A program made the position numbers and the translations under genes. From a virus, in IMG/VR virus record IMGVR_UViG_3300046559_000479, positions 1-60,646 of that record: a stretch of 60,646 nucleotides of DNA; one strand, 5' to 3'. Under the pieces are notes generated by a model, which was not told the origin of the DNA, ran no database searches, and saw only the letters and a list, made by a program, of their open reading frames with translations. Positions 1-6,884 of this stretch are shown here, piece after piece; position 1 is the stretch's first letter, and the number at the start of each line of letters is the position of its first letter.

Positions 1-143
1 TGCGGGGAGCACTTCCATGACACGGGACGACACGAGGCCCCTGTGAATCTTGGTTTGAATTTCCTTACGGAGGCCGATCAACGCCAGCAATCGAGTTACC
101 GACGTGGGACTCAGCCCCAGTACCTTCCCCGCCGCCCCCTTCC
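1..143. repeat. Terminal direct repeat, left copy (circular contig overlap)
   Basis: Matches 60504-60646. The first 126 bases are identical and the three mismatches all fall in the last 17 bases (positions 127, 140, 141), near the right contig end. The ParB frame continues in register across the junction. This is what a circular genome looks like when assembled as a linear contig with an overlap. A true terminal redundancy cannot be excluded from sequence alone. Confidence 0.9.
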
Positions 144-597
144 CCATCCCACCTACCTCCACCTTTTCCTTCAGGATGTACGCCTTGTCCATTGGGCTCA
201 GGTCGGTGCGCTGCAAGTTCTCGTCCAGGTTCACCCCTTCCGATGGCCCCGAGATTACCGTGGCCCGGATCGGTACCGGGTGCCCCTCATCAGCGAGTAA
301 CCGCAACGCCCCTACTCGCTGATACCCCGCTTCCAATTGATGGGTGGCCCCGTCGCCATTCGCCTCGACCGGGTACACGATCACGGGGTTGATTAGCCCC
401 TGCTCTCGGATCGAGTCGGCCAACTTGCGAATGTCCTGGGCCGGTACCGGGAACTTTCTCAGGTTCCGCCCCTCCTCCACCCGGAGCTTGTCCAAGGCCA
501 ATTCAATGACCGGCCCCTCGACCTTGGCCCCCGTCCCCGTCATCGGCTCGTTGCTCACGCGGACGCTCGGCCCGCTCTTACCCTTTTTGTTACCCAT
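1..597 (-). CDS. ParB-like partition protein, N-terminal part (continues at 60503-60174)
   Basis: ParB/Sulfiredoxin-fold protein. By family it binds a centromere-like site and may act as a CTPase clamp in segregation. Start ATG at 597, overlapping the preceding acidic-protein gene by 8 bp. Visible motifs: 'IRKLADSIREQGLINPV', 'EAGYQRVGALR' and 'ENLQRTDLSPMDKA' (ParB boxes I-III), then a helix-turn-helix around 'GKVLGLSPTSVTRLL'. The frame runs off base 1 and resumes at 60503, giving about 308 aa. No ParA ATPase is seen in the circle. The role could be plasmid-like maintenance, or a phage ParB-like regulator or nuclease. Family assignment is firm; function is inferred. Confidence 0.85.
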   Translation of the reverse strand, partial: MGNKKGKSGPSVRVSNEPMTGTGAKVEGPVIELALDKLRVEEGRNLRKFPVPAQDIRKLADSIREQGLINPVIVYPVEANGDGATHQLEAGYQRVGALRLLADEGHPVPIRATVISGPSEGVNLDENLQRTDLSPMDKAYILKEKVEVGGMGKGAAGKVLGLSPTSVTRLLALIGLRKEIQTKIHRGLVSSRVMEVLPA

Positions 598-994
598 AGA
601 TGGGTTCTCCTTCCCCTTCGTCGTCGTCATCGTCTTCATCGTCACCAGGGCCGAGGTCGGCGGTCGGGGTGGTCACGTCGTCTCCTTCAACTTCCGGCAC
701 GTCGTCACCGTCATCATCCTCGTCGTCCTCGTCCCCCTCGTCGTCCTCTTCGTCTTCAGGCTCAACGTGTTCCAACGCCTTCGCCTCGTAAACCCATGAG
801 GGTAGTAGGCTCTCCACGTTCTGAGCCTCGTCCCCCGCCCCTTCCGGCAAATCTACAAACGCGAGGTACTTCTTACCGTTTGGAGCTTCCCATTCCAGGG
901 GTTCCCCAAACGGGACTAATTCCGATTCGTCCTCACCTAGGCACAGTTTGTATCCGTCCGGGACGGTAAGTAAGCGTACGTCTGAATGGGCCAT
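590..994 (-). CDS. Small protein with extremely acidic C-terminal tail
   Basis: 134 aa, not recognised. Residues 1-75 form a compact domain ('PDGYKLCLGEDE', 'GKKYLAFVDLPEG'). The second half is a run of Asp/Glu with few other residues, ending 'GEGEPIYG'. Such acidic tails often mimic DNA or bind basic proteins; here that is only inference, although the ParB encoded immediately downstream has a Lys-rich linker. The stop overlaps the ParB start by 8 bp, so the two are translationally coupled. The leader carries a GAACGGGTA-type element and one palindromic motif copy. Confidence 0.7.
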   Translation of the reverse strand: MAHSDVRLLTVPDGYKLCLGEDESELVPFGEPLEWEAPNGKKYLAFVDLPEGAGDEAQNVESLLPSWVYEAKALEHVEPEDEEDDEGDEDDEDDDGDDVPEVEGDDVTTPTADLGPGDDEDDDDDEGEGEPIYG

Positions 995-1006
995 AGATTG
1001 TGCGTT

Positions 1007-1020
1007 GTACCCGTTCCTTT
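1007..1020 (-). promoter_or_regulatory. Recurrent leader element (A)GGAACGGGTA, copy 1
   Basis: Minus strand reads AAAGGAACGGGTAC shortly upstream of the ATG at 994. Related sequences lie before four other genes (see findings). It may be an extended ribosome-binding region. Confidence 0.4.
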
Positions 1021-1060
1021 CCTTAATCAGTTTGGGGGAGGGGAGGGGGCCGTGTCAAGG

Positions 1061-1076
1061 GTTTTTCACAGGGAAA
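1061..1076. promoter_or_regulatory. Palindromic element CTTTC-N5-GAAAG, copy 1
   Basis: Plus strand reads GTTTTTCACAGGGAAAG, the opposite orientation to most other copies. It lies 67 bp before the acidic-protein gene. A TTGACA hexamer follows on the minus strand but no convincing -10 box. Confidence 0.6.
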
Positions 1077-1086
1077 GAGGGTGGAT

Positions 1087-1335
1087 TCACTCGGCCACCG
1101 CCTTATAGTGATACGGCAAGTTTTCCGCTATGTTTGTCATCCAGCCAACACTTCGGTAAAAAGCCAGGGCCTCATGCTTAGGAACCTCTTCAATAAGCAC
1201 GATCTTGGTCCCCACCGGGATAACGGAGCCTGCCGTCTTTTGTATCATCGTCGCTGGAAGTCTGGTAGGCACATCTGACATAGCGACGATGTACCCAAAT
1301 CTCTCTAAGGCTTCCTGTGCCGTTAGCTTCTTCAC
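1087..1335 (-). CDS. Hypothetical protein, 82 aa
   Basis: Not recognised. The GTG start at 1335 overlaps the stop of the upstream gene (GTGA), which is why I prefer it to the longer frame. Begins 'MKKLTAQEALERFG' and contains 'GTKIVLIEE' and 'YRSVGWMT'. Small alpha/beta composition, no membrane segment, no cysteine motif. Coupled to the 226-aa gene upstream. Confidence 0.6.
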   Translation of the reverse strand: MKKLTAQEALERFGYIVAMSDVPTRLPATMIQKTAGSVIPVGTKIVLIEEVPKHEALAFYRSVGWMTNIAENLPYHYKAVAE

Positions 1336-2012
1336 TCTCCCCCCTTCGGTCCCGTCACGCGTACCGTCGTGTATTCCTTCCGCTTCGTACACTGGGCAAT
1401 CGTCTCAGCCGGTACCCCCGCCAGCACCAACGCCTCCTTGTCCAGGGTACTATTGCTCCCGTTCACCTTCGCCACCGTCCAGTCCTCCCACGTCACCTTC
1501 TCCACCCCTTGCCGGTCAAAGAATCCAAGCAGGGACTTGTTAATGACCTCGATCCTCTCCTTGATCCTGTCCGCGTCCGTCTTGAGGGAGATACGCTCCT
1601 GGAACAGTTCCCGGAGGAGTTCGGGCTTGCCGGGGAACTCGATCCCCCACAGGAGTTCCGCGTCCTCGATGGAGTAGGACTCACCCTTGGTCGGCCCTAT
1701 CCCCGTCAAAGGCACCATCGTAGGTAATGTTGGAACACCACGCACCATAACTGTGACTTCCACTGGCCCTACCTCAGCCTCCACCACCGGCACCGGCCCT
1801 GTGTTCCCGTCTTTGAACCCATTCAACTCCTCACTCAACATGGAAAGGGCCGCTTTCTTCGTCACCCCGTACGCCGTCACCCCCAGACACTCGGCCTGCC
1901 ACTTGCCCCCATCCACCTTTTCTACCACGTAGTCCAACCCTTCCAATGGGTCCGTCTTAGGGGGAGCCTTTGGTTTAGGTTCCGCTCCCGGTTCTCGTTT
2001 TGCTCTCGGCAT
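1332..2012 (-). CDS. Hypothetical phage protein, 226 aa
   Basis: Not recognised with certainty. Lys/Pro-rich N-terminus ('MPRAKREPGAEPKPK'), a beta-rich middle with Val/Pro segments, then a helical region ('DADRIKERIEVINKSLLGFF') followed by 'WTVAKVNGSNS' and a Thr-rich C-terminus. The helical-then-beta C-terminal half resembles small phage proteins in recombination or early regions (Gp157-like), but I cannot support a name. A GGAACGGGTAAA element precedes the start. Overlaps the next gene by GTGA. Confidence 0.65.
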   Translation of the reverse strand: MPRAKREPGAEPKPKAPPKTDPLEGLDYVVEKVDGGKWQAECLGVTAYGVTKKAALSMLSEELNGFKDGNTGPVPVVEAEVGPVEVTVMVRGVPTLPTMVPLTGIGPTKGESYSIEDAELLWGIEFPGKPELLRELFQERISLKTDADRIKERIEVINKSLLGFFDRQGVEKVTWEDWTVAKVNGSNSTLDKEALVLAGVPAETIAQCTKRKEYTTVRVTGPKGGE

Positions 2013-2020
2013 TTTGCTCG

Positions 2021-2036
2021 TTTACCCGTTCCTTTC
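2021..2036 (-). promoter_or_regulatory. Recurrent leader element GGAACGGGTAAA, copy 2
   Basis: Minus strand reads GAAAGGAACGGGTAAA about 9 bases before the ATG at 2012. It contains the likely Shine-Dalgarno (AAAGGA). Confidence 0.45.
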
Positions 2037-2046
2037 AGATTTTGAA

Positions 2047-2205
2047 TTACCAAACTTTCCCGTTCTCGGAGTCCAACACAAACGTCTGAACACTGAGTTC
2101 CCCACTGTGGGACTGCACACACTTCTCCGCAAGTTCATTAGTAGAGAACACACCAACGATGGCCCAAGCGTACTCGGCACTCATATAGACCACAAACACT
2201 TCCAT
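2047..2205 (-). CDS. Hypothetical small protein, 52 aa
   Basis: Below usual size cut-offs. ATG at 2205 lies 5 bases after the preceding stop. Sequence begins 'MEVFVVYMSAEYAW' and ends 'VLDSENGKVW'. The pattern 'A..I.GVFST.E.A' resembles short phage proteins with a beta-alpha-beta unit that report a sensory-like YdeI/DUF-type fold, but this is weak. Chosen over the 109-aa frame because its N-terminal half overlaps the neighbouring gene. Confidence 0.5.
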   Translation of the reverse strand: MEVFVVYMSAEYAWAIVGVFSTNELAEKCVQSHSGELSVQTFVLDSENGKVW

Positions 2206-2210
2206 TTGAG

Positions 2211-2408
2211 CTACTGACCACCAGTTTCTAACTCCCGCACCCACCGCTCCTGTACCACCGCCGCTCGTCTCCCGTGTAGTCCCCGTACGTGTACCGCGTG
2301 CCGGTGCAACCACCAGGACAACTGTTCGACCGTGTTGACGTACCCGTGCCCCACGAGGCACACCCCGACCCAACACAGGACGAGGATGAGGACGTATACC
2401 AGCGTCAT
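2211..2408 (-). CDS. Small membrane protein, 65 aa
   Basis: N-terminal hydrophobic segment 'MTLVYVLILVLCWVGVCLVG' then a basic tail rich in His, Arg and Trp. Starts within an ATGA overlap with the stop of the upstream gene. One membrane span with the tail probably cytoplasmic. Function unknown. Confidence 0.55.
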   Translation of the reverse strand: MTLVYVLILVLCWVGVCLVGHGYVNTVEQLSWWLHRHAVHVRGLHGRRAAVVQERWVRELETGGQ

Positions 2409-2767
2409 AGCCCTAGTGCCCTCCGCTCTTTTGGTGTGAGCTTAGCCAACGCCGTCTTACGTTCCTTCTCTTCCTTCTCCCGTTCGATGTCCGCTAGGAT
2501 GTGGTCCTTGTGCCATTCCTTCAGCCTACGTGACATCGCGTTGCTCTGGTTGCAGAGTTGGGCAAGACGTTTGGAGGACAGACCTTTTAAGAAGGTACAG
2601 AGAGTCGGCACCAAATCCAACTCACAATACTCATCCTGTGCCGCTGTACTCACAGACTTTGGGACCTTTGATCCTTCCTGTCCGTAGCACCACTCCAACA
2701 GTTCCGCCGTTTTCTGAAGGGCACGTTCTTTCCCGTTCGGCTCCATGTAGCTTGAATCACAGGGCAT
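2405..2767 (-). CDS. Conserved phage protein with CDSSYMEP N-terminus
   Basis: About 120 aa. Starts 'MPCDSSYMEPNGKE', an N-terminal signature I recognise from many phage hypothetical proteins. The rest is alpha-helical and highly charged, with a predicted coiled coil ('ILADIEREKEEKER') and a basic C-terminus ('TPKERRALGL'). ATG at 2767 follows GAGGAG at good spacing. It overlaps the 42-aa ORF upstream and the membrane-protein gene downstream. Function unknown; early-gene position. Confidence 0.65.
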   Translation of the reverse strand: MPCDSSYMEPNGKERALQKTAELLEWCYGQEGSKVPKSVSTAAQDEYCELDLVPTLCTFLKGLSSKRLAQLCNQSNAMSRRLKEWHKDHILADIEREKEEKERKTALAKLTPKERRALGL

Positions 2768-2885
2768 TCTGTTTTCTCCTCGTGGGCAACCCCAACTCCA
2801 CCGTCCACACCCCACACTCCCTCATCTTCTTCCGGCGATACCATCTACAGTGCCGCCACAGGAACAGGTCGATCACTTTAGCCAT
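2757..2885 (-). CDS. Small basic protein, 42 aa
   Basis: ATG at 2885 with a strong GGGAGGAG Shine-Dalgarno. It begins 4 bases after the helicase stop. Contains 'FLWRHCRWYRRKKMREC', a Trp/Arg/Cys-rich stretch. The end overlaps the next start by 11 bp. Function unknown. Confidence 0.45.
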   Translation of the reverse strand: MAKVIDLFLWRHCRWYRRKKMRECGVWTVELGLPTRRKQNAL

Positions 2886-2889
2886 AAAA

Positions 2890-4428
2890 TTACTCCTCCC
2901 ACCACTCGGAATTTTGACCGCCCTTTTTTGGGTCGGGCACAGGTACACACACGTCCACGAGTTCTCGCTTAGCCCGCGTTACCGCAACGTAGGCTAGGTT
3001 CCGCTCTCCCTCGATGTCGGCCTCAGTCTTGGCCCACTTGGACGGCTGGTACCGATTCCGACCCAGGATAAACACACGATCCCACTCACGGCCCTTCGCA
3101 CGGTGAATCGTACAGAGCCTCACGAGGTCCTGTCCCTGGTACTGCCCCTCGCCAAAGGTCATTTCAAGTTTCTGGACCAACCGGCGCACCGGCTCATCTC
3201 CCCCCACGTCCTCCATCAGGTCCCGGAGTATCCCCACCTTCTCCCCGACCCACTCCGCCTTGTCCTCTCGACCTTTGCCCCGCCACTTCTCCAACTCCTT
3301 CTCCAGGTGGCCGGACAGGAGGACATCCAACTGATCTACGGTAATGTCCCCGCCCCATTTCGTGGCGAGGGCAATGATGGCTTTCCCACTCTGGCCCTCG
3401 ACGATGCAGGGGATGCCATTGTTGCGGAGGCGGCGGGCGACCCCTACCAAGGGGCGAGTATTCCGGCACAGGATGGCGTCCTTGCCAGGGACCAGTGACT
3501 CCCCCCAGAACTTGAGGTGGGAAATGGTACGGACGGTGCCTTCAGGATTCTCCTCGTGCGCCGTGTAGTCAGGACACCACGTTTGCGCGAGGGCCACCAC
3601 TGATTTAGGGCACCGATACGTAATGTTCAAGGGCAACTCATCCGCCCCAGTCACATCTCTGATTAGGTCCATCGCGTTAGCCGTGGCCCCGGCGAAATGA
3701 AAGATACACTGGAAATCGTCGCCTACCGCAATGACCCGGCCACCAGTTTTGAGCACGTGGAGGGCCATCAGGCGACGGGTGGCACTGGTATCCTGGCACT
3801 CATCAATCATTACCGTGTCGTACAATTCTGGCTTTCCCTGTGAAAACATGAGGGGGAGGAGGAGCATGTCACTGAAGTCGATCCTCCCCTCGTCGCACGC
3901 CATCCTCACCGATTCCTTGTATGTCTTGATGCACTCGGTGATAATCCGTGCCGGTGTGATCCCACTAGGCACCTCATCCCAAAGGTCGTAGTCGTCAAAT
4001 AGTTTCTCCCATGACGTAACACTGTCGATGGCGGGGAGACCAGGGATGCCGAACCCAATGTGCTTGGCGTACTCTACCGCGTCCACCAGGACATCGGCGT
4101 GTGCCCGGTCCCACTGGGCGTGGGTCTTAGCGATGGCACGGACTTTGCGCCCGTCCACCTCGTTCTTGCTACGAATCTTGCGCCACTGGGAGAAGCCCAC
4201 GGAATGGAGGGTGGCGGCGGTGGCGTACGGATTGCCCGTGATGCGGGACCCGAGTTCATCGGCAATGCTCTTGTTAAAAGCGCAGAGGAGTGTATGGCCC
4301 ACGGTGCGATTGGCGCATTCCACGAGCACGGTAGATTTCCCCGTGCCTGCCCTCGCTTTAATAATGAGGGAATCACGGCTCTGTTGAACTTTCGCGTAGA
4401 TGAGAAGTTGCTGTTCCGACCAATTCAT
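2890..4428 (-). CDS. UvrD/Rep-like superfamily 1A DNA helicase
   Basis: 512 aa, 3'-5' helicase family acting on replication or repair intermediates. Walker A 'ARAGTGKST' at about residues 25-33; Walker B 'MIDECQDTS' near 240; 'VGDDFQCIF' (motif III); 'TIHRAKGREW' (motif V) and 'YVAVTRAKREL' (motif VI) near the C-terminus. Shorter than UvrD (about 720 aa), with a reduced 2B domain, as in many phage helicases. ATG at 4428 has AAGGAGAC upstream; the longer frame is rejected because its first 52 residues are a GC-rich artefact. A palindromic motif copy lies about 70 bp upstream. Confidence 0.93.
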   Translation of the reverse strand: MNWSEQQLLIYAKVQQSRDSLIIKARAGTGKSTVLVECANRTVGHTLLCAFNKSIADELGSRITGNPYATAATLHSVGFSQWRKIRSKNEVDGRKVRAIAKTHAQWDRAHADVLVDAVEYAKHIGFGIPGLPAIDSVTSWEKLFDDYDLWDEVPSGITPARIITECIKTYKESVRMACDEGRIDFSDMLLLPLMFSQGKPELYDTVMIDECQDTSATRRLMALHVLKTGGRVIAVGDDFQCIFHFAGATANAMDLIRDVTGADELPLNITYRCPKSVVALAQTWCPDYTAHEENPEGTVRTISHLKFWGESLVPGKDAILCRNTRPLVGVARRLRNNGIPCIVEGQSGKAIIALATKWGGDITVDQLDVLLSGHLEKELEKWRGKGREDKAEWVGEKVGILRDLMEDVGGDEPVRRLVQKLEMTFGEGQYQGQDLVRLCTIHRAKGREWDRVFILGRNRYQPSKWAKTEADIEGERNLAYVAVTRAKRELVDVCVPVPDPKKGGQNSEWWEE

Positions 4429-4486
4429 TTGACTAGTCTCCTTACCCTTCCCTAGCCTACCCCTAATTGTGGCACGATTGCAAGAG

Positions 4487-4678
4487 TTATTTTTTCTTTT
4501 TCCCTGTGAAAGGGAGGACAGTACCCTCACCCTTACCCGTGCCCCGGTCCTTGCAATGCCCCCTCGCCTCCCTCGCCCCCTCACACTTCACCCCACAGAA
4601 CGTACAGTACCGGGGACGGAGCTTAGGCCCGGTACGGATACGGGGGGTAAGGTCTGGGGCAGTGGTACGCTTGCTCAC
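4487..4678 (-). CDS. Small putative zinc-binding protein, 63 aa
   Basis: GTG start at 4678 within a GTGA overlap. Central 'YCTFCGVKCEG' followed by 'GHC', a Cys/His pattern fitting one zinc site. Basic ends; the last residues 'LPFTGKKKK' are encoded by the palindromic element, so the tail may be shaped by a DNA or RNA constraint. Function unknown. Confidence 0.55.
   Translation of the reverse strand: MSKRTTAPDLTPRIRTGPKLRPRYCTFCGVKCEGAREARGHCKDRGTGKGEGTVLPFTGKKKK
4496..4512. promoter_or_regulatory. Palindromic element, copy 2
   Basis: Minus strand CTTTCACAGGGAAAAAG. It overlaps the C-terminal codons of the 63-aa zinc-protein gene and lies 68 bp before the UvrD-like helicase start. Confidence 0.7.
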
Positions 4679-5115
4679 GGCTTAGGCTTCCGGGCTGGCT
4701 CATCGGCGGTGTGCTCCTCGCTCAGCGGGGCGAGGGCAAGTTCCGCCTGCATTCGTTGAAGCGTTAGCGATTTCACGTAACCCGGTTGGCATCCGAGACC
4801 ATCCACGCAGTCCCGCAGCAACTTCCGCAGCCGGTCGCACTCCTCGCGTGCCGCCTGTAACTCTTTCCGTTGATTTACTCGATCAGTCGCGTGCGCTTCC
4901 AACTCCGCTTCGTTGTCATAAACTCCGTGGCGCTCCATGAGGGCGGTTTCTTCCGCCCTGCGACGTTCAATCAACTTGCAAACCATCTGGTAGTCGCGTG
5001 CCTCGTTGATTCTTCGGTCATAAGACATATACAGCGTAATTAGCTCGTTACGCATATCACCCACAGTCCAGGGCAGCGGTTGGGTGTTCTGTACGGGGCG
5101 GTCATCGTTGGGCAT
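4675..5115 (-). CDS. Hypothetical coiled-coil protein, 146 aa
   Basis: Not recognised. Highly charged and helical ('ERRRAEETALMERHG', 'RKELQAAREECDRLRKLL'), consistent with a coiled coil over residues 30-110. Pro/Lys-rich ends. Overlaps neighbours on both sides (14 bp with the 57-aa zinc-protein gene, GTGA with the next gene). Confidence 0.6.
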   Translation of the reverse strand: MPNDDRPVQNTQPLPWTVGDMRNELITLYMSYDRRINEARDYQMVCKLIERRRAEETALMERHGVYDNEAELEAHATDRVNQRKELQAAREECDRLRKLLRDCVDGLGCQPGYVKSLTLQRMQAELALAPLSEEHTADEPARKPKP

Positions 5116-5275
5116 TGGGTTTCTCCTGGTCGTATGGCACCCATGCTGCTCCGCAGTTTCCGCAGGTTAGGCCCCAATCGTAGCGATCCAAGAATCCTAC
5201 GTGGTTGCAAAGCATTCTGACATCTGGATACGTCACTTGTTTCATTGACTGAATCTCATCCTCACGACTTGGCAT
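5102..5275 (-). CDS. Small zinc-ribbon-like protein, 57 aa
   Basis: ATG at 5275, too short for usual ORF calling. Encodes 'MLCNHVGF' and 'LTCGNCGAAWVPYD': C-N-H and C-x2-C knuckles typical of a one-zinc ribbon. It overlaps both neighbours by 14 bp, so it fills what would otherwise be a 146-bp gap. One of several zinc micro-proteins in the early region. Confidence 0.55.
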   Translation of the reverse strand: MPSREDEIQSMKQVTYPDVRMLCNHVGFLDRYDWGLTCGNCGAAWVPYDQEKPNAQR

Positions 5276-5471
5276 CTTTCCCCTCCTTGGCGATCAGGGC
5301 GGCGCGTTCTTCCGGCGAGTCAATCGTCATGGTGTAGCCACAGCACTTCGGCCATCCGTTACGCAGGCAATCCGCACCGTCCACATGCTGCGTTCGCCCG
5401 CAATGGGTACACCACACCTGCCCGCGTGACAGGCTCGGATGGACGGTGGCGAGCTTCGAGTAGTCGGTCAT
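5262..5471 (-). CDS. Small zinc-ribbon-like protein, 69 aa
   Basis: Contains 'WCTHCGRTQHV', then 'DCLRNGWPKCCGYTM', a treble-Cys ribbon pattern. ATG at 5471 sits in an ATGA overlap with the upstream gene. Could be a DNA-binding or protein-binding accessory. Function unknown. Confidence 0.6.
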   Translation of the reverse strand: MTDYSKLATVHPSLSRGQVWCTHCGRTQHVDGADCLRNGWPKCCGYTMTIDSPEERAALIAKEGKDAKS

Positions 5472-6112
5472 CGCGCCTCCAGGAGCTTCATGATTGCGTC
5501 GGTGGTCTTCTCAAGCCGGGGGTGCCAGTGAGTTAAACCTTGTTTTACGGCTTCGCGCACCTGCTCCCTCGTGATCGCCGTTGGCCCAAGGTATTCCCCG
5601 AGCCATCCCAGCACGTCCCGTGCCTCATCCTCAGTGACCGTGATCGATCCAACAGCGCAGTCGCCAGCCACGCGCTCCAGCTTGTACCGGGGACGTTGCC
5701 CGGCGGCGGCAGATAGCGCGCCTGGAAGAATCTGCGTGACATAGGCACCTTCGGGGCGGGTGCGGTCCAGGGTCGCTTTCGGACGTATCGAATCCCCATT
5801 CCCGCAACGGATGCAGGTTAAGCCTTCGATTGATGGCGCGGGAGCCGCTTGCGCTGCTGGCCCTTGATGCCATTCACAATATTCAATCTTGAGCACTGCC
5901 TCTTCTGGCACTTGGGGAGTGTAAACAAATGGCCCATCCAGGATCACAACGGCACACGTACATGGTCCCGATGGCGCACTCGCCGGGGCGGGCGCTTCGG
6001 CTTTCAGTGCGCGCTCGGCGAGGTTACATAGGTTTCGCGTTTCCGCTAGTGTCGCACCACGTACACGAATCTCCGCGATCCGTTCCAGCGTCAGCCGTTC
6101 ACTCTGGCTCAT
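5468..6112 (-). CDS. Hypothetical protein with Cys pairs, 214 aa
   Basis: Not recognised. N-terminal helix 'LTLERIAEIRVRGATLAE', an Ala/Pro linker, then Cys-containing segments ('PCTCAVVILDG', 'CEWHQG', 'LTCIRCGNGDSIRPK') and a helical C-terminus ('REQVREAVKQGLTHWHP'). ATG at 6112 lies in an ATGA overlap. The composition is patchwork-like, as in phage early accessory proteins. Confidence 0.55.
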   Translation of the reverse strand: MSQSERLTLERIAEIRVRGATLAETRNLCNLAERALKAEAPAPASAPSGPCTCAVVILDGPFVYTPQVPEEAVLKIEYCEWHQGPAAQAAPAPSIEGLTCIRCGNGDSIRPKATLDRTRPEGAYVTQILPGALSAAAGQRPRYKLERVAGDCAVGSITVTEDEARDVLGWLGEYLGPTAITREQVREAVKQGLTHWHPRLEKTTDAIMKLLEAR

Positions 6113-6354
6113 TGTTCCGCTCTCTTTCCCAACCACTCTTCCAACTTCACCCGTACCAGTGCCTCGGTGATGAGGGTGGGCTTTTTCGTTACACGGACGA
6201 TCAGGGTGCCGGGGCCGGAGTGGTATTCGTATTCCGCCGTGATCCCCTTGGCCGTCAACGTGCCCCTGTCCTCAGTTAAAGGGATGCCCAGGGTGAGAAG
6301 GCGGGCACGGGCGGATTGGATCTGTGATTCTGTCAGTGCAAATTTCAACTCCAT
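6109..6354 (-). CDS. Hypothetical protein, 81 aa
   Basis: Starts 'MELKFALTESQIQSARARLL' and includes 'EYEYHSGPGTLIVRVTKKP'. Mixed alpha/beta, soluble. ATG touches the preceding stop and the end overlaps the next gene (ATGA). No family recognised. Confidence 0.55.
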   Translation of the reverse strand: MELKFALTESQIQSARARLLTLGIPLTEDRGTLTAKGITAEYEYHSGPGTLIVRVTKKPTLITEALVRVKLEEWLGKRAEQ

Positions 6355-6884
6355 TACTTTTCTCCAAAGGCCCTTTGAATAGCCTCTCCAAAATGACTAG
6401 TCTCGGTGTTCCCCGCTTTCATCTCTGCTAACAGGTCCTCCGTTATGTTGTCGGCAATCTTCTCAAACAACCTAATCTCCTCCATCAACCTCCCCCACGT
6501 CACGGTGGCGAGGGGTCCGATAGGCTCGTTACAAGGCATCAGAGGTTTATTGGATCTGGACGTTGACGAGGCCATTTCAATAAACCTGTGGCACGGTTGG
6601 CACAAGTTAACGATCTCCGGTGCATCCCCCAGGATCTCTTGACGTGCAACCTTTGGAATCTTCCAAGAAATTCTCTGTGGTACTCGGTGGTGACGGGAAA
6701 TTGTTTTAGGGTGGTAGTGACCACAAGCAGCACACGAGACATTCTCCACCGTCTTTTCCGTGGAAGGCCCGCGTAGGATTGCCAACTCTGCCTCAAGGCC
6801 ACGGACACGTTTTTGTAGCTTCCGCATCTCTTGTTGACGAGCGGTACAACTACTGCACGTGTGAGTGGTCCGAGTAAGTGTCAC
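6354..6884 (-). CDS. HNH-type endonuclease-like protein
   Basis: 176 aa. N-terminal 'CSSCTARQQEMRKLQKR' plus a short coiled coil, then an HNH-like zinc core: 'CAACGHYHPKTISRHHRVP' followed by 'APEIVNLCQPCHRFIE'. The paired CxxC knuckles and the HH...N...H pattern match the HNH superfamily. The GTG start at 6884 overlaps the polymerase stop (GTGA) after GGTGGGGGG. In this position it could be a recombination or packaging nuclease, or a homing-type insertion. Catalytic function is inferred from the motif only. Confidence 0.65.
   Translation of the reverse strand: MTLTRTTHTCSSCTARQQEMRKLQKRVRGLEAELAILRGPSTEKTVENVSCAACGHYHPKTISRHHRVPQRISWKIPKVARQEILGDAPEIVNLCQPCHRFIEMASSTSRSNKPLMPCNEPIGPLATVTWGRLMEEIRLFEKIADNITEDLLAEMKAGNTETSHFGEAIQRAFGEK

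Noticed and set aside
600-799. Plus-strand ORFs made of Ser/Pro runs opposite the acidic protein
   Set aside because: They are the antisense of an Asp/Glu-rich region; low complexity, no ribosome-binding site, and they overlap a coupled minus-strand gene.
4429-4584. N-terminal extension of the UvrD-like helicase
   Set aside because: The extra residues are Arg/Gly-rich, overlap another coupled gene and lie before a good Shine-Dalgarno and ATG at 4428.
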